A stretch of DNA of 64,000 bases, taken from contig VKHL01000004.1 in NCBI GenBank assembly GCA_015146655.1, positions 1-64,000 on the forward strand. Reading direction: 5' to 3'. Positions within the stretch are counted from its first letter, which is position 1; every line of letters begins with the position of its first letter. Source of the stretch: Ochromonas danica (lineage: Eukaryota > Sar > Chrysophyceae > Chromulinales > Chromulinaceae). Below are positions 11,257 to 21,425 of this stretch, in pieces. The translations under genes were made by a program, and so were the position numbers. The notes beneath the pieces were generated by a model. The model ran no database searches. It was not told where the DNA came from and was given only the letters and a program-made list of their open reading frames with translations.

Positions 11257-12644
11257 ATGAACTTACTGGATTTGCTATGCGAACAAGAAGAGCTTCATGT
11301 GAAGTCTATTTCTCATGCTGCCTATAACCGCGTAGAGAATAACAAACATGAAAGATCTGTTGCTGCTCCGTCAACTCTTGAAGTCACGCTCACTCTCCAG
11401 ACGTTGTCAGAGGATAAGAAAGTCGACCGAAGCACGGAACTGAGGGAGGAAGTAGCAGCAAAAGAGGAGGAAGAAGATGACCTGGGAGAGTGGCTCTCTC
11501 CATCCTCTAGTACTGGCACTGCTGCTCCTATTGACCTGCTCGAAACCAAAGTCATTGGTGTTCCTCTCTCACGTCTTGTATGGGCTCCTAATTATCGATT
11601 TGGTAACAAGTTATTTCCAGCAAGACATTGTGATAATACAGAGGCTATACGTGAATCTTTCATTAAAGTCTGGCCATTACCTGCTGATGAATCAGTTGTG
11701 GAGATATTCTGTCCTGAGACCACTAAGACGCTTTCCAAGCTGTTAGTTGTTAAATCTAAACAATTGGTTCCTTATTGGGCTGAAAATAGCAAAGACAAAG
11801 AATCAAACTATCAAGGTACATTAGTTTGGAATGAGAAGCGCTGGAAGGCAGTACAACAAGCCCTAGAGAAGAAATACAATGCCAAGACTTCTCGATATGT
11901 CTTCGATAAGATCAGAAAAACTGCCAATGACTTCTTGAGGTACAGTAGTAGTTTGTCACTCTTTAACAGATAGATATTGATGTAAACCGGCTGTTGTTTG
12001 CTATGTCATGTCATTATTAGTGAAAGTCAGTCCAAAGAAGCCAAAGAAGCTGCAATAACCTTGACTCCAAAGAAAAGAAAGTTTGAAAATGATGATAACA
12101 GCGTTGATGGTGAAACTAAGGATGATGGCGAAAGATCGCCTCCTCCAACGCCTCTGGTCAAAAATGACGCCCTGTTTGAACTCTTAAAGTCACCATCCTC
12201 TAGAAGACATACTTCAGAGTCTAAATCAACACATCAACATCACTTGATGGTTGGTGATACGATTTGTTATACACGCAAAGTAAGGACTTGCTATGCCTCT
12301 TGTAGTTATGATGAAATTAAGTTGTGCTTGACTTATTGCAGGGATTAGCTACTCGTAAAGTTTTTGCGAAGGTGATTGGATTTAGGCCTGATCAACGCTT
12401 TCCTTTGTTGCTTGATAATGATGACCAACTTAGAGATACTGACCTTGTCGCTAAAGTGGAAGGAGATGGAGAAGATAATTCGAAAGTGTCAACACCCACA
12501 CTGTTGAGCAAATACACATTGGGTAACTCACAAGACAAAGCGCGCAAGACAGAAGGATCTATTTTCACTGATGAAAGTGATGAATTACAGGAAAACCCCA
12601 GGACGACCAGATCCTCTGCAAAGAAGCGGAAATGTTCGGCTTAG
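11257..12644 (+). CDS. Putative PWWP-like domain protein
   Basis: Exons 11257-11939, 12021-12279 and 12342-12644, about 414 residues. After a charged, Glu-rich N-terminus (to about residue 90), residues about 100-210 look like a PWWP-type beta barrel: PLSRLVWAPN, then LFPARHC, a short strand VVEIFC, and KQLVPYWAE, followed by a helix (RWKAVQQALEKKYN). This order of a VWA-like opening and an LVPY-type strand is typical of PWWP domains, which bind methylated histone H3 tails and DNA. A basic patch (TPKKRKFE) around residue 245 and another at the C-terminus (AKKRK) are candidate nuclear signals. A chromatin role is inferred, and the domain call needs a profile search. Confidence 0.6.
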
Positions 12645-12920
12645 GACTAGGATGGAAATTTATGATCTGCTCGTTCTTAACTTGGCTACGCAATTTCATC
12701 GACCGTCTGCTCCAATATGTTCGTCGAAAAGGTCAGATGCGGTCAAATGCTAGGTCTTCGATATTATTAAATCTTTATTTGCTTTCCTTAGCGTGGGTAC
12801 TTCACGTGATTCTCGTATATAAAATAAGGTTAATTTCACTCGTTCAGATTAATATTGCTTTGAGAAAGCAACTATTGTTAAATTTTACAAAGAAGAAGGT
12901 TTACGTGCATATAAACGTTG

Positions 12921-13496
12921 CTAATGTTGGATATTAATGGCTTCATTCTTGGCATTCTTGGCCTCAGCTTCTTTCTTGCGTCTTTCCCTTCTTCGTTCTT
13001 CCATAGGACACACCTGACCCATCTGCTTGCGCCAAAGATAAGCACCCACTCCAAATGCCATTCCAGTGGTTAGACCTGCAATAATGATGCGAGGATCGCC
13101 GACTTGACCATGTCTTGTCCAAATAAAGGTTCCAGCAATTGTTCCAAACGCGGCACCCGTTAAGGACATTCGGTCAACCTGCAACTGACCTTTGTTAAGT
13201 AGCAGACGATTGGCTCGGTCATCGACACCTTTCTCGTCTAAAACACCAGAGACCCACTTTCCTGTTAATAAGGCGAGGCCAAAACCAGTGCCAGCAAGAA
13301 GGCCAACAGGGGCACATTTCGTCCAGGCTTGGCAACGAGGAACCTTGTAGTAGTAGGCATAAACAGGTGTTACCGCAGTTCCTAAGACAGCTCCTAGTTG
13401 AGCACCTTTAAGCAAGCAATGAATGGTTAAGACTCTTGCTGGATAATAAGGCTCCTTCTTCTTGTCAACATGATCTACTTGTCGATTGAAGTTCAT
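12921..13496 (-). CDS. Small Gly-rich membrane protein, copy 1 (DUF1757/Tim17-like?)
   Basis: Single-exon gene, 191 residues. It starts with a charged N-terminus, then YYPARVLTIHC and several Gly/Ala-rich hydrophobic stretches (LLAGTGFGLALL, GAAFGTIAGTFIW, GLTTGMAFGVGAYLW). The C-terminus is strongly basic and acidic (Arg/Lys/Glu). GxxxG-rich membrane helices of this kind recall the Tim17/22/23 superfamily and the uncharacterised DUF1757 family, but I am not certain of either. A paralogue lies at 32318-32908, sharing the YPARVLT-HC, VDDRA-RL and G-AVG motifs. The gene is divergent from mitochondrial EF-Tu with only 214 bases between start codons, which would fit a mitochondrial role. Confidence 0.72.
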   Translation of the reverse strand: MNFNRQVDHVDKKKEPYYPARVLTIHCLLKGAQLGAVLGTAVTPVYAYYYKVPRCQAWTKCAPVGLLAGTGFGLALLTGKWVSGVLDEKGVDDRANRLLLNKGQLQVDRMSLTGAAFGTIAGTFIWTRHGQVGDPRIIIAGLTTGMAFGVGAYLWRKQMGQVCPMEERRRERRKKEAEAKNAKNEAINIQH

Positions 13497-13710
13497 AATG
13501 TATGTTCTAAAGATAGACTTGTTGCTTGCTTTTTGATTATGATAACCCTATCAACATTCTCTCCTAACCTTTTATTAGCATCATTTCACCGTAGAGATAC
13601 AACACATTCAATTCAAGAAGATCAACGTGCCAAGTTGTGTTTTACATCACAACTTTACACAGAGGTGGGCAAGACCACTATTACTATGATACGCGAGGAA
13701 AGTGGAAAAG
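13497..13710. promoter_or_regulatory. Divergent promoter region for the Gly-rich protein and EF-Tu
   Basis: 214 bases separate the start codons of two oppositely oriented genes, so both promoters must lie here or share sequence. I see no clear TATA box. Co-expression of two possibly mitochondrial proteins is a reasonable inference only. Confidence 0.5.
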
Positions 13711-16290
13711 ATGTTTATATTGGCCAACGCGTTGTTCAGTCTCTCCCTCCGGCAGAGGAAGGCGGTGCAAGCAGCGCTCACCACACACGCTCTTGCCATA
13801 TGGCACAGGCAGAGGCTTTGTGGTCGTCAACTTGGACCACCACCACTTCTGTTCTGTCAAAGGGGGTCATTTGATACTTATCAGTCATTTCAAGATATGT
13901 TGGCACGTGCTTTTACTTCTAAAGGACTATGGAGTAAGTCTCTTTGTTTTTGGGTGTTTGGATGTTTTGTTGTTTAGAAAAATGATGGAATGAATATTGA
14001 ACTAATGAATCTGGGATTACTTGTTGCTTTAGGTCGGACTACTCCTAAGCTTGCTCAATACCTGAGCAGCTTTTCTCGTGCTAAGCCTCATATTAACATT
14101 GGTACCATCGGTCACGTCGATCACGGCAAGACCACTTTGACTGCTGCCATCACCAAGGTGTTGGCTGAACAGGGTCGTGCCAAGGAAATGGCCTATGAGG
14201 ATATTGATAAGTCTCCTGAGGAGAAGGCTAGAGGTATTACCATCAACGCTACTCACGTTGAGTACGAGACTGAGAACAGACACTATGCTCACGTCGATTG
14301 CCCTGGTCACGCCGATTACGTGAAGAACATGATTACTGGTGCTGCTCAGGTTGGAACTTTATATTTTGCATTGCTAGTAAATTGTATCGAACGATGTTCA
14401 TCATTACTTCACTTTTAATAGATGGATGGTGCTATCTTGGTGGTGTCCGCTGCTGATGGACCCATGCCTCAGACTCGTGAGCATATCCTCCTTGCCAGAC
14501 AGGTCGGTGTCCCTGCACTGGTCGTCTTCTTGAACAAGGTCGACATGGTTGACGATCCTGAGCTTCTCGAGCTCGTGGAGATGGAAGGTAATAATGCGAA
14601 TTTGATAATGATGTTGAACCTCTGCTCTCCACGTAGAAGAATTGCAATGATTATTATGTCGTTATTCTACACCTCCGATTCAAGTAGCATGCTGTGCGAA
14701 TCTGATGGAAATTCAACGCATAAGTCATAAGTCAAAAATGAGCAATTCTGTGGATTATTGAGCAGAGTGTCTAAATGAGTGCAATGATTATATCTACTTA
14801 TTTGTCTGGACCTCTGACTTACCGGTTGATGATCCAATAGTAGTCTGCATGTATTACCTGAGTACTCCAAATTGCTTTCTTTGTTACATTTATCCCCATG
14901 TATGGTTTATTTGCTGACTGTCGAATGTCTGCTTAATTAGTGAGAGAGTTGCTCACCTTCTACAAGTTCCCTGGTGACGAAATCGAAATTGTGCGCGGCT
15001 CTGCTCTTGCTGCCACCACTGGTAGTGATCCTAAGCTTGGCAAGGAGGCCATTCTCAAGCTTATGGAAGCCGTTGAGAAGTCTATTCCTACTCCTAAGCG
15101 TGAGTTGGATAAGAGTTTTCTCATGCCTGTTGAGGATACTTTCTCCATAGCTGGTCGTGGTACCGTTGTCACTGGCCGTGTTGAGCAAGGTGTCATCAAG
15201 GTTGGTGATGAAATGGAGATTGTTGGCTTGAAGCCTACCCAGAAGACCATTTGCACTGGTGAGTCAGACGTTTTTTGTATATATTTGTTCGGAATGAAGT
15301 ATTCTGCAGGGGGTATTGCAATGATTATTATGTCGTTATTCTACACCTCCGATTCAAGTAGCATGCTGTGCGAACCTGATGGAAATTCAACGCATAAGTC
15401 ATAAGTCAAAAATGAGCAAACAACCCTCTGCTCAATTGTATATATTGTTGTATATATACCCTGTCATAAACTTGAGGGTCAACGTGCCGTAACTAGACGT
15501 GACCCTTGATAGCGACAGGAATAGCCAAGCCTTTATGGTTGGCTTTCTCTTTCCGTGCAGTCTGTTTCTTTGTATATGAGACTAGCGCTGCCCCGAGGGA
15601 AAGATACAATCTGATTTTTATATTCTCTGTTTATATTTATATATTCTCTGCTTTGATCATCTGACCTATTGTGTTCTGATATAGGTGTGGAAATGTTCAA
15701 GAAGGCCTTAGATCAAGGTCAAGCCGGTGATAACGTCGGTATTCTCCTTCGATCTTTGAAGCGTGAGGATGTCCTCCGTGGACAGGTTCTTGCTGCTCCT
15801 AACACTGTAAAGACCTACAAGAAGTTCAAGGCTGAGGTGTACGTTCTCAAGCAGGACGAAGGTGGACGCCACACTCCTTTCTTCAACAACTATAGGTAAA
15901 GATTGTGATTCATTGAGAATTTGTTTATTTATGGTTGAATGAGGAGATAACTATTTTGGAATCTCATTAGCTGCATCTTATGTGATGAGAAAATGTTTTG
16001 CTGACAACCTTTTATATTTTCTGTTTTCTTTGTTGGCGAGTACTCTTATCAGAGATATTTACTGATCTATGCCCTGTTTTGTTGATAGACCTCAATTCTT
16101 CTTCCGCACTGCTGATGTCACTGGCAACTGCTTCTTGCCTAAGGGCGTGGAGATGGTTATGCCTGGTGATAATGCCACCTTGGAAATTGATCTTATTACC
16201 CCCGTAGCTATGGACCAGGGTCTCCGCTTCGCTCTCCGTGAAGGTGGCCGCACCGTTGGTGCCGGTGTTGTTGCTGAGCTCCTTGCTTAA
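13711..16290 (+). CDS. TUFM: Mitochondrial elongation factor Tu
   Basis: Exons 13711-13933, 14033-14349, 14422-14587, 14941-15258, 15685-15895 and 16089-16290, about 478 residues. The first ~90 residues are basic, hydroxylated and lacking acidic residues, a typical mitochondrial presequence. The mature protein opens at [18 protein letters not shown]. All GTPase motifs are present: G1 GHVDHGKT, switch I RGITI, G3 DCPGHADY, G4 NKVD and G5 SAL. Domains II and III follow in full, ending [11 protein letters not shown]-Tu carries aminoacyl-tRNA to the mitoribosome. Introns 3 (353 bases) and 4 (426 bases) are several times longer than most others in the window and carry repeats and possible structure, listed separately. 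Codon use in the mature part is more biased than in neighbours, as expected for a highly expressed protein. Confidence 0.95.
14641..14745 (+). repeat. 105-bp repeat, copy 1, in EF-Tu intron 3
   Basis: This segment begins ATTGCAATGATTATTATGTC and matches 15315-15419 in intron 4 at 104 of 105 positions; the one difference is T at 14701 against C at 15375. It begins 53 bases into the intron. Outside it lie an 8-base inverted pair, CTCTGCTC at 14620-14627 and GAGCAGAG at 14760-14767, which could be element ends. It contains a short direct duplication of ATAAGTC. Candidate identities are a small non-autonomous transposable element or an introner-like sequence. Confidence 0.9.
15315..15419 (+). repeat. 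105-bp repeat, copy 2, in EF-Tu intron 4
   Basis: Second copy of the repeat at 14641-14745, same orientation, beginning 56 bases into intron 4. A CTCTGCTC octamer follows at 15426-15433, so the outer inverted pair of copy 1 is not clearly reproduced. Near identity in neutral intron sequence points to recent duplication, gene conversion or recent insertion. Confidence 0.9.
15460..15611 (+). ncRNA. Possible intronic structured RNA (H/ACA snoRNA-like)
   Basis: Part of EF-Tu intron 4 can fold as two main hairpins. The first pairs CCTGTC (15460-15465) with GACAGG (15514-15519), with inner pairs GGGTC/GACCC. The second pairs CTTTCC (15549-15554) with GGAAAG (15598-15603), with inner AGTCT/AGACT (15579-15583). 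An ACA triplet follows at 15606-15608, three bases after the last stem, as in H/ACA snoRNAs. The hinge has an ANANNA match (ACAGGA), but it overlaps the first stem, and an extra small AGCCAA/TTGGCT hairpin intervenes. Many snoRNAs sit in introns of translation genes. This is inference from hand folding, without energy calculation. Confidence 0.27.
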
Positions 16291-16964
16291 AGCATTACAT
16301 TGACCGTAGTCTCCTGTCTATACCGTCGCGATGCGCTTCTAATATCTAGTATGTTTAGTGAGCTATCGTACTCCTCCTGTAATATGAACCCCTTGCTCTT
16401 CCTTATAGACCATTCATTTTTTCTTCCTTTGATTGACTGTTTTCCTTTTACAATCACCTACACCATCACTACTAACCACCACACGAGCATGTACTTGATG
16501 CGTGACTGGTTGAGGAAGAGTGAGAAATATCTTACCCACCTCTAGTCATATCTTTTGCCCTGTTTGTCAACAATCAAAAATTAATGCTGATGCGAAATTT
16601 CCAAAATTTTGGAGAAACGCGTTTCTCTCCCGCGGCTCGGTGCAAAAGCAACAAGAAGAGCAGCAGAGAGGGATGATGACGATGAATCATCACATTGAGA
16701 AGACAATCAATCACCTGCTAATCATCTAGTGTTGTCACTCATCTATACCAACAAACAAAAGAAGAAGTAAGAAATTGTACTCTCTTTATCTTCTTCTCTG
16801 TTTCATTTGGTATTATAACAAGAATACAAGGAAAGGATCTTTCATTGAAACAATCAACAGAGATTTGTGCTAATTGACAATATCTCACAGATCGTCTGTC
16901 ACATAGGCACTATTACAATCTAGACCATATCTTGATATCTTGCCAAGTGTGTATATATATTGCC
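16291..16964. other. Intergenic stretch between EF-Tu and DENN genes
   Basis: 674 bases with no supported gene. It includes two abutting perfect palindromes, CCAAAATTTTGG (16601-16612) and GAGAAACGCGTTTCTC (16612-16627), next to a CCCGCGG site. These probably belong to the DENN promoter region. Confidence 0.55.
16601..16627. promoter_or_regulatory. Adjacent palindromes with AGAAACGCG core
   Basis: A perfect 12-base palindrome (16601-16612) touches a perfect 16-base palindrome centred on ACGCGT (16612-16627). The half-site AGAAACGCG also occurs twice upstream of the FYVE-lipase gene at 24933-24941 and 24953-24961. ACGCGT is the core of fungal MCB/MBF sites, but whether that applies here is unknown. 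Confidence 0.35.
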
Positions 16965-19900
16965 ATGGAAGAGAAGACTTTAAAACGACGATTACAAAAG
17001 ACTTTATTAGTTGCTAGCAAATTGAAGAATCGTCTCGTTTTTGAAGAAGAAGTGAATAAAGAACTTGGTCGAAAGAATCATAAACTAAAGAAACAATTAG
17101 AAGAATATGAAAAGCAATATGATGCTCTGGCAAAGGTCATCTTCAAGTTAGATCCCTTTATTGTGGAAATGGTGGGTGAGACTTCATGCCAGCAGGATGA
17201 CAAATCAACGACGACTAATCAACGTAAACAGAGTCTTAAACCAAGTGGTAAAGTTGATATTAAAGTAGAATGGCAAGTATTAAAAAGTATGGTAATCAAG
17301 ATCCCTGGAAGAGATGAGGAAGAAAGTGTGGATGAAGAGTATCCTCCCCTACTACCTCGATCATTGGCATTGTCTCCACAAAGGAATACATCAATAACAG
17401 TACCTCAGGCATATGAATTAGCTGCGGCGGTAGCAAGTAGCATCACTTCCTCTATCAGCTCTATAGGAAGACCTAGATCTTATCGTAAACGAGATTCACT
17501 CTTTCTGCAAGTACCTGAGCTGATGGCAAGTCATTCGAATGTGAGACGTTCAACCGAGACGTTATCCCCACCAGACCAAACACAAGTTACGCATAGTTTA
17601 GGAGGACTTTTCCCTCCAGAAAAAGATCCTTCTCGATCTTCTTCGCCTTTTCTTCCTCAAGGAGGAGAAGAGAGTGAGCCCAAGGAACCAACGATTGCCA
17701 TGCCCATGACTCTGAATGATGCAGTTTTAGTAGCACCTCCTTCTCCAGGGTCGCGCTACGTGCCACTCTTTGAGCATTTCCTCGTTGTGGGTGCTTCTGT
17801 TGAGGTTAGCTGTCTGCCTACCTCTGTGTGTGTAATGATCCTGTATAACTCCTGCTGTTTGATGTTACAGGCGGCTCAAGAGTTAGCTCTCCAATTGCAT
17901 TCATTTGAAGGAGAGACTATTTCAAGTCGATTGAAGAAGACGCTTGGTGGATTTCTAAACTCTCCCAAGATACTTGGTACCACCCGTTTGCTTTCCATTT
18001 TTCTATGTTGAATATAGATTTTATCATTGTATTGTGTTTCTAGGTGTCGCTCGAAGCAATTCTTCTGGTCCTGGTCAACTAGAGACTTTACCACGGCGTT
18101 TATCGGAACCTGTTGATGCCCCGAGTATCGCCAACCCCGATAACAGCCAAGGGAATGCGGAAAGTAACGTTGTGGGCTCACCTCCAAAGGCTGCCTCTCA
18201 AGATATCTTCTCTCTTAGTAGCCTTACTGGTACCCGAGGTGATCGCTCTCGGACCAAGTCTGTTGATAGCGTGCAGCCTCCAGAAGACGGTTCCGCTCAT
18301 AGTACATCCTCTTCTGCTTCAACAGGCCGCTCTTTGTTTTCCTCCATGTTTGGAGGTGGAGGAGGAAATGCAAGCAATAACGCAGTGAGAACAACATCGC
18401 TTTCAATGTCTGGAGGACGAACTGCCAGTGGGGAGAATATAGCGGTGCCGGAAGTCCCAAAAACTGGTCGCGTTTCAGATTTTGTATTTGCCGGTGGAAG
18501 TGCGATTTCTCAAATGTTCACATCAAGAAGTACAAGACAACCATCAACAGCAACTGCTCCTCCTTCTATAGCAAATGGTGTTGCCACTGTATCCAATCCT
18601 TCGACTACTACTTCAACTTCTCTTTCTGCTGGTGTTTCGCTGAGTGGAGTTGCGCTTATGGCAGCGTCTAGTGACCATGGATTGAGTACAGATGATGATA
18701 ATAGTCCATCCAATTCCTCCTGCTCTTCACCTGACAATCAGGCTATAGTGAATGCTGTAGTTGGCGCATCTGTTGCAGAAGAGGAAGAAGTTGTGGGAGA
18801 TCAATCTCAACCCAGCAGTTCTGTCAAAGATGAGAAAGAAGCGGTAACTCCCAAAGAAGACTCGCTACAAACTAGCACGACTCCTTCGGCACAGCAATTG
18901 ATTTTGCAAGTGGATAAACGATCAGGGATTGCAACTGTGCCAGGAGAAGTTCTGTTTCATTATCCGCCAGAGGCTGCCATCCCTCCCAGAGAGGTTTGCG
19001 ACTTTTGCCTCCCACTTGGAGGCAAGCTGCGTCGTCTGTCGAATAGTAAAGATGAAGATAGTAGTGTGAAGGAAATCTTCTTTGGACAACGTCATGGCAA
19101 ACGCAATGAACATTGTTTTATCTATCTATTAGAGGACAAGACGGGGGCAGGGGAAGGAGAGGATGAAGAGACTGGAGCTAATGTCTCCAAACTATATGTT
19201 ATTTGTGTCGCTGTACCACGCTTTCTTAAAGTGGCTATAAATTCATCTTCTACTACATCTTCTGGGGGGCAAACAACCGGGACGACTACTTCAAATGCTT
19301 CTGTTGGTAGTGCTACGGGACCATCTTCAATGGATTTCGAGTCATTTGTTTGCTTTGCCTTTCTCACTCGATTTCCTTTATTTGATTTCTTTTTCCAAGT
19401 GATTTTTGATCTCATCGGTAGTGAACGACTTCTTCATTTAGAAAGTCTTTCCTCACCACAACCACAAGGTGTATCACAACTATTACAGTCGTATGAATAT
19501 TTACCACGTGGATTATTTGAAGATGTTCTTGGTCGTTTATTAGTACTTCCTCCACCACGTTTTGGAGAAACATTAACATTTCCTGTTTCAAAAGAATTGA
19601 AAGTTGTCTCCTATCTTCGTCCAGCACCCACAAATAAGAATGACTCTCTACCAGAACATTTTATACGTGCTGCTGATTGGTGTTTACCACCTTTTCTTCT
19701 TCATCTTCCTCCTGATCTTATTGTATGGACAATAAGTTTATTACTCTGTGAAGCAAAAGTTTTAGTTGTGGGGCAGGAGGTTGGTATGGTTTCTTGTGCT
19801 ATTATGAGTCTCCTACTTCTACTACAACCATTAGATTGGGTAGCTCCTGTCATTCCTTTATTGACAAACAAGATGCTTGATTTTATTGAAAGTCCTGTTC

Positions 19901-20978
19901 CAATCTTAGCTGGCATTGTCTTGGATGGAGATCTCAATGCTAAGGTTTTAGATGTACAGAAGATTCTTCATCTTGCACAACAAGATCATAATGATATTAT
20001 CACTGCAGTCTTAGATCTAACCACGAAGGAGATTTACATGTCATCTATTCATTCGTCGTTGCTTAGCACTCTAAGTCTCCCAGATGCAGATCTGTTAACT
20101 ACTCGCCTATGTGCACATTCTCCACTTCCAGTAAAGATTGGCAATGGACTGACGATTGCTTTCCCTGCGAGAGCAGCAAAACATAAAGGATGTTATACAT
20201 TGTCCATGGAACAGCAGCGAGTTGCTGCATGTATGCATGAGGTGATTGTCTCCCATATGATTTCTTTGGTGGAGTTAGTGGATGAATCCTACAAAACCAT
20301 GCAAGAAGAAGAGGAACAACAACAACAACTCCCTATCAAAATCAATTTAAATACTGATCTAATGTCTGCCACACTAGAGGCAAAGACTACGACGACGACA
20401 GCAACAACAAGAACACCATCAACACCAAAAGGTTCCAAGATTGCAGAAGAAGAAGAAGAAAATGGAGGAAAAGCTGATGAAACTGATAACGAAGTTGTGG
20501 AATATCGTTTTGGTGATATAGGTTATTCTACCCCTGCTACTGCTACTGCTACTACTGGTGTTGATGAGACTGATGATATTAAAAATAATGGTAATCCTAG
20601 TCCATCTCCACAACCAACTAACCCAGAGGGATTAGTGGATCTTTATAATAAGATCATTGGAGAGGATGGAGTGACAAATGGCTCAAGCACTACAAATAGT
20701 CAAGGTAGTAACAATACAACCATGACGACTGCCATGCAGAAGACAAGTTCACTCTTTTCCATGGGAAGCTCTGGGAGTTTATCAAGTAATACTATGCAAA
20801 TCATTACATTACATCGAAACCTCTTTGCAGGAGCTGATGAAGAAGAATTTATGAAGCGATTCTTGAAGACTCAGGTTAGTATTGCTTTCTACCTTTTCCT
20901 TCTCTTACTTCCCTTTTCTTAGGTTGTGTTTTGTTTATTCTTTAGATATGCTCGGAATATTTGAATTCTGACAGATAA
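16965..20978 (+). CDS. DENN domain protein (probable Rab exchange factor)
   Basis: Exons 16965-17804, 17871-17976, 18044-20874 and 20946-20978, about 1,269 residues. An N-terminal coiled coil covers about residues 5-65. The upstream DENN piece begins at YVPLFEHFLVVG (about 265) and, after a 330-residue Ser/Thr-rich insertion, continues with VLFHYPPE and VCDFCLPLGGKL. The core DENN is at about 770-910 (LLLCEAKVLVVGQEVGMVS, LDWVAPVIPLL, ESPVPILAGI), and a downstream piece ends the protein (RNLFAGADEEEFMKRFLKTQ). DENN proteins activate Rab GTPases by GDP-GTP exchange on membranes. The large disordered insertions are unusual in size. Intron 1 is 66 nt and stop-free. The final short exon is the best of two possible acceptors. 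Confidence 0.82.
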
Positions 20979-21425
20979 AGAAGGAGAAAAGGGATTGTTT
21001 TCTCCAGCAGTCCAGGAAGTTTCAATTGGGTTCGATCTGTTAACCAGGACAGTCTGGAAGTCATCGTATATTCCTTTTAATCGATATGAAGCTATTATCG
21101 ATGATGTTTGATTATGCTAACGCTTGTCTTAGGCTCTTCTTATGCCGCGGGCGTCAAGCAACTAATTGTTGTTTGTTGTGCGTAGTGGTAGAAATATATG
21201 ACAGAATAACTTCATTTCTAATAATAAAGCAAGATGGTTGATAGTAATCTACCATAAGAAAGCAAGTTAGATTTAAGTTTATTATTCACAGTCAGCATTG
21301 TGTCAACCTCGAGCAAAAGGACTCAACTACATGGAAGACGATGTGACGAACATTAACGTGAACTTCTTCTTATTCTAGAGGATGATGATGACAGCACAAC
21401 TTGTGCTTGTTCATGTGATAATGAA
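20979..21425. other. Convergent intergenic stretch after DENN gene
   Basis: 447 bases between the stops of two convergent genes, so both 3' flanks lie here. It is AT-rich with an AATAATAAAGC stretch near 21222. I see no RNA gene or further exon of convincing composition. Confidence 0.5.

Noticed and set aside
14641-15419. EF-Tu intron repeats as a CRISPR or tandem gene duplication
   Set aside because: Only two copies 674 bases apart with an exon between; no duplicated coding sequence.
21030-21060. GGTTCGATC as a tRNA B box
   Set aside because: No matching A box or cloverleaf could be formed around it.
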